The notes: generated by a model not told the origin, from the sequence alone. A DNA stretch of 64,000 bases from Helicoverpa zea (GCF_022581195.2 NC_061459.1:9548001-9612000), one strand, 5' to 3'. Numbered from the stretch's first letter, positions 46,985 to 60,442 are shown. Translations and numbers: made by a program.

Positions 46985-48354
46985 AAAGATGATTTTATTT
47001 TAGTAATAATGTCGTGTATGTCAAAAACCCACATCTTAAGTATGAGTTCGGATTCGATTCTAAAAATTCGAAAATAACATACTAAAACCAACTTATTTAA
47101 ATTATTTTGAAAAAACACATAACGTATATCTCTGAATATATCAATCTCTGTCATATCTATCTAACTGAATCAATAGTTCTAAAATGCGCTGAGCACGTTA
47201 TGACGTGTTTTGTTTTTTAACATTTACCAGTCCACATTGGTAAAACCTAGCATGTTTTGAATTGAAATGGTAGAAGTCCGAATAAATCGTCTTTATAATT
47301 AATTTTTACATTTACCAACTCATGTCGGTAAATCTTAGGTTTTACTGGAAAAACTTAGGATTTACAGTAACACATACACAATAAAAAAATTTCAAAAAAG
47401 TCACGACTGGCTCTTTCGTGCACTTAATACATTCGGGCGATTGACTACTAATCCGGTAAACAGTGAGCGGGCAAAAAATAATACCTGGTATTGTATTCCT
47501 CTTGATCACAATTAAATTAATTCAATAAAAATATTATAACACGTTGTTTTCGGACAGCAAACTAGACAGTAATGAGTGCCAAAATGCCTCATTGCTTAAC
47601 TAGATTTAAAAAAAAGGGAAAACCACAATGATTAACGAAATTTGAGGAATCTATATTTTTAAATTATCATTATCCGTATATGCTTATTTATCATTTTAGG
47701 ACTAGGCACAGAAGGTCAAAAGATTTTTGGCAAATCTACGTCGAAATATTTACAATTTATTATTTCTTTAATTCTTCTTAGGATTAACTTGAATCAGTTC
47801 TGCTATTAAAAATGTATCTACGGTAAATGAAAGATTTTAATCAGAGAACATAATGTACATTGGCACTCCTTTTTACATGCTATTCTGAAGCTCAGTAAAT
47901 TTTAATTTGACCTTTTTAACGGCATTAAAGGCTTTTTTTGAAGAGAAGGAAATTATTGAATGTTCTTCCTCCTGAAAAAAGGTGTAAGTAAAGTTTCAAT
48001 TTTTTACTGATTTAAACCCTATAAACCCGTTTCGTTCCGTTTCCTCGATTAATAAATATATAGACTGCCTTTCTTGTTTACTTACAAAACTTGGATAAGG
48101 TTTTAGTAAACAAAAAATACCTGGTTTTAATAACTCTGAAAATAGTATGCCAAGTGCTGGGTTTCTAGATAAAAATCCAATTTGAGTTACAAAAAGTCCT
48201 TGTGTGAGGACACAAATAATTGGTGGATAATCTGAGTTGATAAGCGTATGTAATGACAGCAATTACAACATACTGATCTCAGGAAGTAAGAAACGAAATG
48301 ATTATAGAAATACTTCATCAAATAGGGGCGTTATCGGGTCGTCCTCCAATTATT
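46985..48354. other. Spacer between peptide cluster and protease gene
   Basis: Holds the 5' intron or upstream region of paralogue D (minus) and the upstream region of the protease (plus). No other exon was recognised. A family-like noncoding first exon for D may lie here but cannot be fixed from sequence alone. Confidence 0.4.
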
Positions 48355-48371
48355 GAGATAATTAGATCCTT

Positions 48372-48434
48372 GTCATATGGTTGTTATCAATTCTCGATAC
48401 TATTTAAACACCGTGTCACTAGAGAGCTTCACAT
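48372..48434 (+). promoter_or_regulatory. Core promoter of the trypsin-type gene
   Basis: A TATA-like tatttaaa at 48401-48408 lies 30 bases before an initiator-like TTCACATT (A at 48431), and the start codon follows 28 bases later. GATA-type motifs (agataa near 48356, ttatca near 48384) lie just upstream, as often seen in insect midgut protease promoters. The spacing supports the call; transcription start data are not available. Confidence 0.6.
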
Positions 48435-48458
48435 TTCATTTCTTGATTTAGAGAAACT

Positions 48459-50532
48459 ATGGAGAAGTTAACAGTTTACTTATTTTTGTTACTAGCATTT
48501 AGTTGCAAAGGTATTTTTTTCAATCAGTTGTTTTTAAATTATGGTTTAATTTTGTTTTAATCAAATTATTCAAGGGTAAAATGGGAGACGCTTGTAGTTA
48601 CATAAACTAAAAGCTTTGTTGACATAGAACAGACTCTGATAAGGGAATAACTGTTTTGCTGCACCCTGCAATTTGGTTACAGGACCAGAAATTGGCTATG
48701 TTTGGTGTAGTGAATTTATTTAAGCAAAGTGTGCCATTTATTTGTTTTTGCAAACTTTAAATGTGTCAAAGTTCTTACTATTTTTGTCTTCAGATGTGCT
48801 ATGTAATAAAAGACGTGAACATAAACAACAAAAAGAAGATGGAGGAAAGATCGTTGGCGGTACAGAAACTACTATACAAGAATATCCTTATCAAGCCTAC
48901 TTATTGCTTTACAATGGCAGTGATTACTTCCAATGTGGTGGATCCATCGTCAATGCGTACTATGTGGTGACTGCTGCCCATTGCCTAGAAGGGTATGTTA
49001 ATCTTGCAATCATCTATCTATGTGCCTAACCTTTTCCCAACTGAGTTGAGGTCGGCTTCTAGTCTAGCTGGATGCAGCTGTCATCCAGTGTCTGTACAAG
49101 CTTTTCAAATTCTCGGCTGATTAAAACATCTTACTATTTAATAGTTATTTATTTTAGTCAATGGTATGAAGATACATTTTTTTTTTACAGAATCCAAACA
49201 GTTTACGTAAGAATCGGAAGTACCATTTCTAACAGTGGGGGCATTCAGTACGAAACGTCTACGTTCAGTTCCCATCCATTTTACAACCCCAGTACGTTCG
49301 ATTATGATGTTGGAATAGTCAATGTTAACCAAGGCATGCAATTAGATGGTACCAATGCCAAAGCTATCGAATTGGTTAGAACATTCCATGATATATCAAA
49401 TGGCACAAATATTACTCTCACTGGCTGGGGAGCAACTGGGGTTAGTATTACACACAATTCGTTTTCTCCAGCAGTTTCACCCGCATCTCTTATCTGTCTT
49501 TTTGGGTCAGCTTTTAGTTCTTTACCGGTTTTCAGCCATATATATAGAATTAAATATTATACAAGACAGACGTAGCCAAAGTAGCCGCGTTAGACATTTC
49601 ATGATTGTACATCCTAATTATGTAGACAAATCTCAAGCCAAAATGAATAGACATTTTTGTGATTTTTTCACTGAATATCTATTGATAAACTACAACCATG
49701 ATGAACAATACAATTATCAACTATCTGACAGTAGAATTTTCAAACTATGCAAATAACATGCACAATCAAATCATAATAAAGATTTCTGAATTCTAGCGAA
49801 GGTGCAATACGTCCGCTTTATCATACAAAAAAGGTACATACCATTTATTATTTAAATTGATTATTTTTCAGGAAGGTGAAGCTGTTACAAGTACGTTGAG
49901 GGTTGTGAGTGTACCTGGTGTGGATAGAGAGACGTGCAACAATCAACTTAGTGGTACAATTACGAGTAGAATGTTCTGTGCCGGCTATCCCGAAGGTGGA
50001 AAGGATACTTGCCAGGTATGCATGATAGGTTTGCCAGTTTCGTAGGCGCGTTTGGGTAAACTTAGTGTAGGAAGTCGTGCTGCTTGGTGGACCGACGATA
50101 CCCAGCCGTGTACTTGCCGCCCATTGGTCATTTGCCAATTGAAAATGGTTCGGTTTACTTTATCTTTAAATGGTGCAAGTAACCATTATTTTTTTATTTA
50201 GTTAGTTGTCGTTACAGCCTTTTTATCCTCCCACTGCTGGGCACAGGCCTCCTCTCACATTTAGAAAAATTGAGCGTTAATTACCACGCTTGATTTAATA
50301 ATCCAGGTTTCCTTAAACTTTTCCTTCAGCTTTTTAGGAGCTATGTTTTGATCACATTGTTTTTAAATTTTAGGGAGATTCCGGTGGTCCAGCGGTAGTT
50401 AGAAGCACCGGGAGGTTGGCTGGTATTGTGTCCTTTGGGTACGGGTGCGCTCGCCCAGACTCACCAGGAGTTTACACCCGCATAGGAAACTTCAATATAA
50501 GAAATTACATCCGTATGATGACAGGGGCTTAA
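48459..50532 (+). CDS. Trypsin-type serine protease, secreted, five exons
   Basis: Exons 48459-48510, 48794-48992, 49191-49440, 49872-50015 and 50374-50532, all with GT-AG introns and consistent phase, give 267 residues. Signal peptide MEKLTVYLFLLLAFSCK, a short propeptide cut at K36|IVGG, catalytic His80 (TAAHC), Asp123 (DYDVG) and Ser218 (GDSGGP). Asp212, six residues before the serine, and the glycines in SFGYGC and SPGVY form a trypsin pocket that prefers Arg/Lys. Cysteine pairs expected for the fold are present, plus one extra Cys21 in the propeptide. It is secreted, either digestive (midgut) or hemolymph; the short propeptide with no clip domain favours digestion or simple activation. 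Full length and intact. Confidence 0.92.
49029..49100 (-). repeat. SINE fragment in protease intron 2
   Basis: ccttttcccaactgagttga and ggtcggcttctagtctagct match the 25419-type SINE tail in reverse. It is diverged and 5'-truncated. Being intronic it does not disturb the protease frame. Confidence 0.6.
50209..50285 (+). repeat. SINE-like repeat in protease intron 4
   Basis: cagcctttttatcctcccac and tgctgggcacaggcctcctc match the copy at 46403-46478. The two copies flank the protease coding start and lie in the same orientation. Confidence 0.65.
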
Positions 50533-50750
50533 ATTGTATAGCAAATGTAAATGTCAGTTTTATTTTGTTTCATTTATTTATACAGCAGCTTTCGCTAAGC
50601 AGTGGCTGATTATTATTTACTTTAAGTAATTCAAATGCCATACAAACAATTTAATATTGACATTTGAACATAAAATTTAATTATAGGTATAAATACAGTT
50701 TTTTGTTTTTTTGTTTATTGGTTAATTTATCAATTTATCTTATGTTTAAT

Positions 50751-50756
50751 AATAAA
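50751..50756 (+). terminator. Probable polyadenylation signal of the protease gene
   Basis: AATAAA is the first canonical hexamer I see after the stop codon, 218 bases downstream. A MITE begins about 235 bases later. Confidence 0.45.
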
Positions 50757-50990
50757 GACACTGTTTTCTTAAGTCGTGTTTTATTGGCTGTGAATTTTAG
50801 CTGCAGTAGATATACCTTACCTTACCTATTTAGAACTTTTTTTCTTCATAATCGTTTCTGGTTTAATGAAGAGATTTCTTTATGTTATTATTTAAATGAT
50901 CTTTACATAGATCTTATGTTTGACACCATAATTCAAAACAGATTTTATAAAAAAAATAAGTAACATAACATTACAGTTACGTTATAAATA

Positions 50991-51403
50991 TAAGGTGCTT
51001 TAATATTACCTGCCAGGACTTGAATGGGGGGTAGTATTGCGTTTATAGATTACAATAGTGAAGATAAATAATTGATTATTTGTCATATTTTTTTTCATAC
51101 AAAAAAAAAATACGTAGGTATAAATTTGACTTAATTTATTAGTTTAACCATCCAGTAGAGTTGCGCGTTGCCACTCTTGCAGAACGGATAGAAAGAGATA
51201 GCAGTTGTTTTCATTGACGAAGCGACACTACGCGCGTAATTTGTGAACCACGTTATGCAGAGTAGAGCCAATGTTAATTTAACTTGTTTAATGTCTCAAA
51301 TTGAATTGACTGTTCCGGGGAACGAAATTCTTTCACTATTGTAATCTATAAACGCAATACTACCCCCCATTCAAGTCCTGGCAGGTAATATTAAAGCACC
51401 TTA
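50991..51403. mobile_element. MITE with ~73-bp near-perfect inverted ends
   Basis: The left arm taaggtgctttaatattacc, then tgccaggacttgaatggggg, runs to about 51063. It is the inverse of the right arm from about 51331 ending ggtaatattaaagcacctta. The arms are almost identical, implying a young element. TA-rich flanks hide the target duplication. No coding content. Confidence 0.8.
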
Positions 51404-53352
51404 TATATTCAGTACCTTACTTTATGCAAAATGAAAACTAAAACTACAATCTAAAACTATGACTTTACAGTTTACAACTTAAAAAAAAATTATTTAGTCA
51501 TAGCTTTGGAGCCATTAGGTTACAAAAAAAGTTTTCCTCTATTTAATAATAGTTCAGATTGTGAGAATAACAAATGAATGTTTTGATAAAATATATGGTA
51601 TTCGCAATACAGCTAATGGTAATAATTAATAAACGATTATTTGATTTATTTTCCTCTCACTAAATTATCCATACAATTTAACAGAAAAATGGTTGAACAG
51701 CTAAAATATTGTGTATTACACACAAAAAGTATCAACGACCTTAAAAAAATGGGACGAGTATTGTCCAAAACAATCACTACAAAAAAATGCAAATTCCGAA
51801 CGAACGCGAAGTGAAACTGGTAAAAAGCAAAACTTTTCTCTGAATGACAAAACTCGCAATGAATACTAACACAAAATCCCTTAGCATTTAAATGAACGAG
51901 ACCTACGGAGTTCCCGTGTTGCTGAAACTTTTTTAATTTCGTCGAAAGGAACCAGGTGGCTAGCTCACGTCAGTTTCAATTCGACAGACAATCCCCCCCC
52001 CCCACTCGCTGAATTCTTGTGATAAGACCCGCCACTTCGGCAATAGTCGGGGAGGTTCGTTCTTAATTGAGATTTCGTTTTTAATTGCGATTATATCAGA
52101 GCTTAAAAGTTTAACTTTTGAATCGTCATTTCCATGTTCGTTTATGAAGTTTGATTTCGGGGTACTTACCATTATTTTATATATTTATTGTATCATACCC
52201 CAGCAATCAATGTCCGTGGGGTGCCTAAAACAAAATTCTGAATTCACGTAAGGTATTTCACCATTTAATATATTAATTTTCGAAATTGTTAATGGATATG
52301 ACAGCCAACATTCGAGCAAGCATCGTCTTCTACATATCATAAACATTGAAGAGTGATACAAACATTTACCCCAACATGAACCCAAGTCCAGAAATATACT
52401 CTTTCAACTTCTAAAAGTTCCACTAAACACTTTTAATAAGCATAATGGCAAAGTTTGAGAGTTCATAATGTATTATTAAATAGGCAAAGTGCTTGCGTAG
52501 CACAGTAGGCCGTGTTTAGTCATTCCAAACTGGACGAGACGAAAGATAAATGAAAACGTAATTAAGCGCAAGGAAAACTTTTAGGAGAGCGTTAAAAAGT
52601 TCTTTAGATTCAGCTGCATTATTTATTTCTCTCTCAGGGTAATCTTGTTATTTGTTTGTTTTGTATTTTTTATTTTTTTATTTAAAGTATGCCTTGTCTT
52701 TTGCAGCGTGGGTGTTGTTAACTCCTTGTTGGGCGATTTCATTTGCAGATTCTTATTTAGTTTGGATTCGTTTGTTATGCAAGTTTACATTTTAGGTTTT
52801 AAATGCATGATATTGTATTATCTACAAGTCATTTGTAGTATCTTTGATACACAAAAATTTCATTGCAATAAAATATGTGAAATGTACGTGTGTGAAATGA
52901 CGATACACAGATCAACAGTATTTAATGGGAGGCTTTCAACCAACAGTCAGCATCTTTTAAAAGCCATTTTTGAAGGACAACATTTTTAACTACAGGTCAC
53001 CTACATACATACATATATGCGATACCAATTTCAAAAAATCCAATATACCTATTTAATCTAAACCGATATTTAAAAAGATATCGTATTCCCTCACCTATTT
53101 GCGGGGTCCAAAGTACGTAATCTGAACAAAACAAGAAAGAGGTGGGATTTAATTGCAAATCAAAATTACTGTGTTAGTATAAAACCCGGAGTTACCGGGG
53201 AAAATAAATGCCGCCGCAGTTAGACCTAACCCTTTTTTATTTACAGTTAACCGCTTCACATTTCCATTAGGTAGCTTTACGTAATATTTTTAACGTGACG
53301 TATTGGTTGGAAATGTAAACAAAGTTTTAAGATAGTACAGGTAATGTACATG
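51404..53352. other. Noncoding stretch with a C-run
   Basis: A run of 12 C at about 52002-52013. Open frames (for example 52645-52989, 114 codons, plus) have AT-driven composition, no domain and no splice support. Nothing else recognised. Confidence 0.45.
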
Positions 53353-53450
53353 GTTTTTACGATTCCGTATCAAAAAGGTAAAACGGGAACTTTTTACTAA
53401 GACTTCGTGGTCCGTCTGTCGGTCGTTTTGCTCTCGTATATACGCGTGTC
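53353..53450 (+). repeat. Dispersed repeat, reverse of the 36840 type
   Basis: ttttacgattccgtatcaaa, aggtaaaacgggaacttttt and gtggtccgtctgtcggtcg are a diverged copy of the repeat seen in the opposite direction at 36840-36915. Confidence 0.5.
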
Positions 53451-55739
53451 CAACCCGTACTTGGCTTGGTTTTTTTTTTAAATGGAGACGTTCAAAAGGT
53501 CAGCTGGGTGTTATTTGATACACCTGTTAAGAGAGAGACAGTTCGGTATAAACTTTATACTGTATTATACAATTAGTCCCACTAGTTGGTAGTTATTTTA
53601 CAAATCTCATTTTTATTAGGTCGATATTGGATTTTTTTATTGATACATTGCTAGCAGTATCTAACATCAGTTTCAACTCTTTTTCTTTAATAACTAAGTG
53701 GATCAAATTGATCGTCAAAATTATGTTTTAATATAAAAAAAATACAAGTTTTTCAAAGACGATTCTCGCAAACGTTACATCAGCCAGTCACAGGCCTTTG
53801 CCCTCACAACACAATAGAATATTCATAAGTTGCTTAATCTGTCATTTATCATGCAAGACACAGAATACAAACAACAAATTCGATACAATAGCTACAACCA
53901 ATCCTGTTCATTTCCCAAAGCACTCACATTTTATATAAATTGTTTAATAGCTTGCTTTCAGAAAGTACAAATTACATGATTTAATTATCAATTGTTTCAG
54001 TATTCCGTGTGATGTATGTAAAAATGATGTATGTAAATCTATGGTTTCCGGGATTGCTCGTTGTTATATTATTTAAAATTCCTGGTAGCACTTATATTGT
54101 TTACTGGAAATGTAACACGCGGAAAATTTTAATTCGTTAGAGTTATTGTAATTTTGATAAATAACGGTTTCCGTGTACATTGGAATTTCAAAAAACGTGA
54201 CGCGATTTTACGATCAAACATCGTTAAAACAAATCTGTAGGGGCCTTATTTCAACTGTTTTAATTCTATCTAAAATAAACTTCCAAAAACTTACATAACA
54301 CAAAATAGTTTGAACATAAAACTCCTTTCTTACATATGAATAATATTAATTGTTTACGTAATCACTCAATGCATTAACAAAGCTGCTTTGTATAGAACCT
54401 TTGATCTTACAACAATAACTTGTAACTTCGCAACGTGCACGCCCATTAATGTTTTCGCATATTCTAATGTTTATACCAAGAAGACTTCCCACGCGGCAAG
54501 TTAATACCAATAGGTACTTGTAATGACAAGAGATTACTGAATTTGCCATGTGTTGTACCTTTCAAATGAAGGTAAAGTTATGGATGACCATTGCTTAACG
54601 CTGAGCTCACTAAGTATGTAAAATTAACAACACAATGTATGTACAATAAACACAGTCTCATCATAACACCTTCTCAAGAAAACTAATGGTACCGTTCTTT
54701 TATACACTAGTATGAAATAAAATGGTGAGTGCACAAATTCATCCAATAATGGTACATTATACTAAAAGTATACTATTTAATAATTGCTGCCAAAAACCAT
54801 TTGCTTTCAAATACACAAAGTTTTCGAAACATAAAACAAATGAACCGCGTTGTTTCATGTCGAAAGTGTTATCAAAATAAAAGCATTCACATTCTCATTA
54901 CGAGTGTATCTCGGTCAAAACAGTATTTTAACAGAATTTATGAATGGAATATTCAAAAATAAAACCATTCATTCTTGTTATTATTCTCTTAGGTTAAAGT
55001 ACCTAATTCAGAGCATAATTACGTACCCACTTTGAAATATTTCTTTTCTTTCCACTTTCTTTCTTTAGCGTTCTCGTAATTAGCTCCCCTAACAAAGTAC
55101 GTATATCTTTTGAAAGGAAAAAATCTTTTCTTAAATTCTACGATGGGTCCGACTGGCCGTAATCAATGTCTCTAATGATTACAAGACATCATTTAAGTTT
55201 TAATGTACCACTAAGATGGTGAGGAGAAAAAAGCCTTAAGTGGTTGTAAAGTAGTCAAATAGAAAGTACACAGATGAGTAGAAGGTTCAGGTTTCTTTTA
55301 GTTGGCTACTAAAGGTACTCATACATCCTTATAATAATTTTTCGATTTTATATGATTGTGTGTGTGTGAATGTGTAGGTAATACATTCTTTAATAAGATT
55401 AATGGTTTGCTGCATTTTCAATATGAATGACTGCCGAAAAGTCAGGCTGCTGTTAACGTTAAGAAGATTCGCTTGCTGCTCGGCTTTAGCAATACAAAAA
55501 TACATTGGTGGAGTCACACATGAATAAAATTATTACCATCTTCTATACTCAAAATTACTTATCTAATTAATTACCCCGTAAGTCACTGAGTCATAACATT
55601 ATAACGAAAATATTAATTCAGATTTCTTCCTCAAAAACATTTATCCGTAATCCATGCGGGATAACAATTTATGATAAAATGTGTCAAACAAGGAAAAATA
55701 ATTATATTTCAGTTTAATAATATTTGTCTTCTAATCTGA
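53451..55739. other. Noncoding stretch, nothing recognised
   Basis: No exon or repeat with another copy was noticed. Confidence 0.45.
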
Positions 55740-55756
55740 CTTTGAATTCGACTGAT

Positions 55757-56147
55757 CATCATCCTCGGAGCTTTTTCCCAAACTATGTTGGGGTCGGCTT
55801 CCAGTCTAACCGGATTCAGCTGAGTACCAGTGCCTTACAAGAAGCGAATGCCTATCTGACCTCCTCAACCCAGTTACCCGGGCAACCCGATACCCCTTGG
55901 TTAGACTGGTGTCAGACTTACTGGCTTCTGACTACCCGTAACGACTGCCAAGGATGTTCAATGCCAGCCGGGACCTACAGTTTAACGTGCCATCCGAAAC
56001 ACAGTCATTTGTGTCTAAGATATACTTAGAAAGTACATACAAACTTAGAAAAGTTGCATTGGTACTTGCCTGACCTGGAATCGAACCCGCGCCCTCCTAC
56101 TCGAGAGGTCGGTTCTTTGCCCACTAGGCCACCACGACTTTTTTTTT
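55757..56147 (-). mobile_element. Full-length tRNA-derived SINE with 17-bp TSD
   Basis: On the minus strand the head (tggcctagtgggcaaagaac, A box; gggttcgattcc, B box) lies at the right end and the gccgaccccaacatagtt tail at the left. Perfect direct repeats ctttgaattcgactgat at 55740-55756 and 56148-56164 define the insertion. About 390 bp, matching the copy at 25419. Confidence 0.9.
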
Positions 56148-56164
56148 CTTTGAATTCGACTGAT

Positions 56165-59100
56165 ATTTGTCAAAAAAGAACGTTACACAACTTTAACAAG
56201 TTTGATTATTAGGAAAAATACCAACTTTACTGGGAATGTAAATATTCACCTAGGGTAAACTATATTTAAACTGTTTCATATTAACGAGTCCCTGAAAACC
56301 AAAAGTCAAACGTCTATCCGATTTTTTATATTGAATGTATTTCATCCATAGCTATTTTACGTGACAAGATCTTCAGTCCTTTTCCAGTTCTATTAAGTTG
56401 GAATCACAAATAGTATCAATAACAATTGATTTTGGTTCAAATCCGCCATTTTGTGACAAACTTTTAACAAGACAATGCCGCTGACTTGAATACGGATCCT
56501 AGTTGGACCGAGACTGTCTGGAGAAAACTAAACTTACATACCTAGTTTTGAAGTATAATATGAAGAAATAAGGGCTATTATGTATATTATTTCTCATTTT
56601 TCGACCACATTTATATGCTTCTAATATTCTACGTACTAAAGAGGAAAAAATTGATGTAAATAAATGAATCTCTTTACTTACACAAGATACAAAAATTTTA
56701 AACTTGAGAGGTGTTAAGGGACACCCAGATGGAACGAAGTTCCTTTCGATTATTTAGTGAGAGAGAGACAGACAGACAGACAAAGAAACATGCTACGTCG
56801 CACAGCTTACAATAGCTTACTATAGCAAAAAAAAAAATTCCGTCTAGCCCCCTTTCACAACGCACGATAAGGAACTTCGTTCGAATAAAGAACCCCAAAT
56901 TAGACAAAACTGTATATCAGTAGGTATAAGTAGGTATAAACATATTTTTAAGCTATTAACCGTTTAGCATACCTACCTATTATTAACAAAGAGGTAAATT
57001 AATTTATATTTCCTTATCATTAAGTTCGTAAACGAATAAAAATATGATTATGGTAATTCTGTCGTCACTAATGCGATATAGGTACTAGACAGGACATGCG
57101 TTTCTCAAAAGAACGCGAGAACAAAGTGAAAACCCTAGATCGCACAGAAATAGTGTGTAAAACTAATTTGTGTGATCTAATAGCTTATAACAAACCTGCC
57201 AGTACAAAAAATCAGTCTGAACTGAGGCAGCAATTACCCAATACCAAACAAAACTTTTAATTACAATGTCATACTAAGGCTAAAATAGTGTGCATTCATT
57301 ATTCGCTAAGCCTCACGGAAAGTTCGAGGGAGGTGAAATAGAAGCCGCGATCTCATTATCTATGTTGCATAATTTGCGCTACAGTTTGCTGGATTAGTAC
57401 CCTGAACGTTCAACTAATACTAGACATTTATTTGGAGGAATAAGCAAGAATTGCAGACGAGAATTTCCATTTATCATCATTCAGTAATATGCCTGTTGTG
57501 TGCTTAAAATAAATCATTAAAACTATTTGCATTAGAACTTAAAAATTAGATAAGTCGAAGCTGTATTTCACTACATGTATGCACTGCCTAACATAAGGTT
57601 GTGTATACAAAATAACAAAAATAGTTCAAGCTTACCAAACTACTACGTTATTGTGCACAGAACCTTATAAGGCGTTTGCAAATTGAAATGACAGAGTAAC
57701 TTGACTATAATGTTCTGTAATCAAAATCTGATTTGCCTAGAAGATTAATTTATGTAGAGCAGTGAGCTTTGCATTGTGCTTTCTACAGTAACTTACCAAC
57801 ACAAGTCATGAATATACACCTGCGTAAGTAAAACTTGGCTATAATTTTGTACTACATATGCTAATAGTAAAACTTTTGTTAATTTATGACAAAGAAAATG
57901 ATCAGTATATGATATGCCATCATATGATAAACATATTAATATCTAACCGTTTTCAAATATAGTCTTTGTTGCACGGGAAGAGTGCAACTTTACAAGTGTG
58001 ATTTTTCATATCGAAACCTTTAAGGAATAAAGAAACAAACAAAAAAATATTTCCTCTTTATTATATTGAGTATAGACGACAGTTATGAAATGTTCTATTA
58101 TTGTAGGTTTCTGCAACAAAATTCCCTGTATCTTACTCCCCTATAGTCTGACATTTTTATATCCATCTCGAGTCTATCTAGGAGGCTGCTGTGAAAAAGG
58201 TGAGCGACTTTATCTCAGCTGATAAGATATTTAATTTCCTCTCCCAGCTAGACAGATGATGTAAGAAAATGACATTCCATTTAAAACATGAAGGAATAAG
58301 CCGAGTTAAACATAGGCTTATTTCAGGCACGTTTTAAGAAAAATACTGTTTGGTGTTTATACTTTTTTGTTGTTGCTGTATTCATGTCTTGTGTTCATTT
58401 TGTCTTATAATGTGAACACAGTACACACACACAGTAGTGTGTACAGATGGACATGGTACCTATATGATAAAAAGTATATACATAAAAGTATAATACGTCT
58501 ACGTATTTGGCAGTTGTGTTGCTTAACTTTAACCAATCTAAACTTGCTTTTTTGCTCATATGTGAAGAAATTAGAGTATTCAAATCCAGATTACAGTAAA
58601 TGCCCGGACCAGATACTTCTATAAAAGGCTAAAAGGATTTGAGTGTGAGAATACTTTACTCTCACACAAAGAGATGCAATTTGCATAATAATAAATTTTT
58701 ATTGAAAGCCTTCGGGCACCGAGATCGGTTTGAAAAGCGCGATCCTCAATAGCTTAATATTTCTCACAGAATTATTGTTCGTGTTAAGTCTTCCACGTTT
58801 TATGCTTCATTCTAAATGGTAAGTTTTATTGTTATGATTTTATTATCAGATGAGAAATGTACGTGAAGAAATTTTATATCATGAAGGTACGAATTTTTTT
58901 GCATGAAATTGAATTTTGATTATGACCCTTGGTATGTGAATAAGGACTGCTACAAAGTGCGTTGAAGTAAACTTAAGCCACTCGACCATTAACAAGCTAT
59001 GCAAATCTCCTCCAAGATGTGAAAAGACAGGGAAAAATAAAGTGGCTGCGGCAATCATGTTCGAAGATATCGAGTCTATCGTAGCGCGACTCTCGTCCGT

Positions 59101-60120
59101 GGCAGTTATGAATGACCAGCTCGAAGCGTTGCCTAAAAGTCACATTACGAATGAAAAACCGCAGGATTGCCGTAATTGAAAATTCCCTGTGTAATATACG
59201 ACTTGCAATTTCAGAGTGGAGCCGCTCTCGCTCCGTCCTACAGGGCGGCGCACATTTTTCTTCGCTCTTAACGATATTATTTAACGCCACAAATTTTACC
59301 ATTTTTCTTATGGCCCCCCAGAACTGCTAGCAATTTCATTATGATAATCGCGCATAACCTGCGCTATTTTATACAATAACCGTTCGAGACGGTGTTTTGA
59401 ATAGAAATTTTAAGTTGCCGCTCTTAATAAATTTTTACGAATCTTTTTAGCTTACGCAGAAAGGAGAGGACTCATTAAGGTAAACATCACGAAATGGCGT
59501 TTGCTAAGAAGTCAAAATGTAATAGCTTTTTCCTTGAGAAAACTCAAGTAGTAGGTTCCAAGGGAGTCGAATAAATTGTAGGCAACTTTATCTGTTTAGA
59601 AAGAAAAAGTAATCTGGTGCGCGAGAGAAAGGTGGGTTCCGTAATGTAAATTTCTGAATAACTAGAAATCGAAATCAAGCAGACGCAATAAAAAGAACCG
59701 CTGTCAACCCTTCTTTTTTGTTTCCTGTACAGGTGAAGGAAAAAGTTCAACAAACAATTCAAAGGGCTGATCAGAATGCTATAAGTTTAATCGCATTAAA
59801 ATAAACACCAATGAAATTGATGAAACTTTTTAACAGTGTTTTATAACTGCACTAACTTAGAGACAAATTAAATACCTTTCAATCAAATCAAATTAGGCCT
59901 TTATCTGCTCTACGCGTATCTATTGTCACCGTATTTTTCTTTTAGAAATATTTCTGAGTCCCATATGGCATTTACTGAAATGCATGTAATGGTATTGTAA
60001 CCATTTGTACATGATTACAGAAATAAATCCTTTGTATAATCATGTATAAGAATTCTGCATGTCGATTCTATAAAATATCACAACTCACTTCGACATCACT
60101 CTCACTTCGACTTCGATCTA
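56165..60120. other. Noncoding stretch; GACA microsatellite at 56760-56786
   Basis: The only clear structure is a short gaga/gacagacagaca run. Segment 58990-59330 is GC-richer with open frames on both strands (59112-59330 plus, 58997-59302 minus), but neither has a domain or splice support. Confidence 0.45.
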
Positions 60121-60442
60121 AAGGTAGAATTCCGTGGACGCGACAATAGTCAACCTTTGAAAATGTATGGCACCGTTGTCGAGGCCCGTGACAGTCGCGC
60201 GCGGCCGACGAATTTCGTAAGCTGCTCGCGGCATTGTCAAAAATTTAATTCTGGTTTTACTAAAATTCTATAGATGTTATTAAGCGCTAGACCATGTTGA
60301 GAAGCGTACGGCCGCGAGCGGCTCACGAAATTCGTCGTCCGCGCGCGACTGTCGCAGCCCTCGGCAGCGGTGCCATACATTTTCATAGGTTGACTTTTGT
60401 CGCGCGCGGCTGCGACAATCGCGACCCACGGAATTCTACCTT
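60121..60442. mobile_element. GC-rich MITE with ~100-bp inverted ends
   Basis: The left end aaggtagaattccgtgg ... gacagtcgcgcgcggccgac is inverse to the right end gtccgcgcgcgactgtcgca ... ccacggaattctacctt. Both arms share tgccatacattttca-type text and gtcgcg motifs. At 322 bp it is noncoding and far GC-richer than its surroundings. Confidence 0.75.

Noticed and set aside
46968..47154. N-terminal extension of paralogue D to an upstream ATG
   Set aside because: A splice acceptor shared with paralogue A lies between, and the signal peptide aligns only when starting at 46968.
49072..49190. N-terminal part of the frame at 49072-49575 as protease coding sequence
   Set aside because: It is intron 2 of the protease, ending in a clear polypyrimidine tract and acceptor at 49190.
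52645..52989. 114-codon open frame rich in C, F and V
   Set aside because: AT-driven hydrophobic composition, no exon boundaries or known family.
55740..56164. tRNA gene suggested by A and B boxes
   Set aside because: The boxes belong to a 390-bp SINE with a 17-bp target duplication; no acceptor stem pairing was seen.
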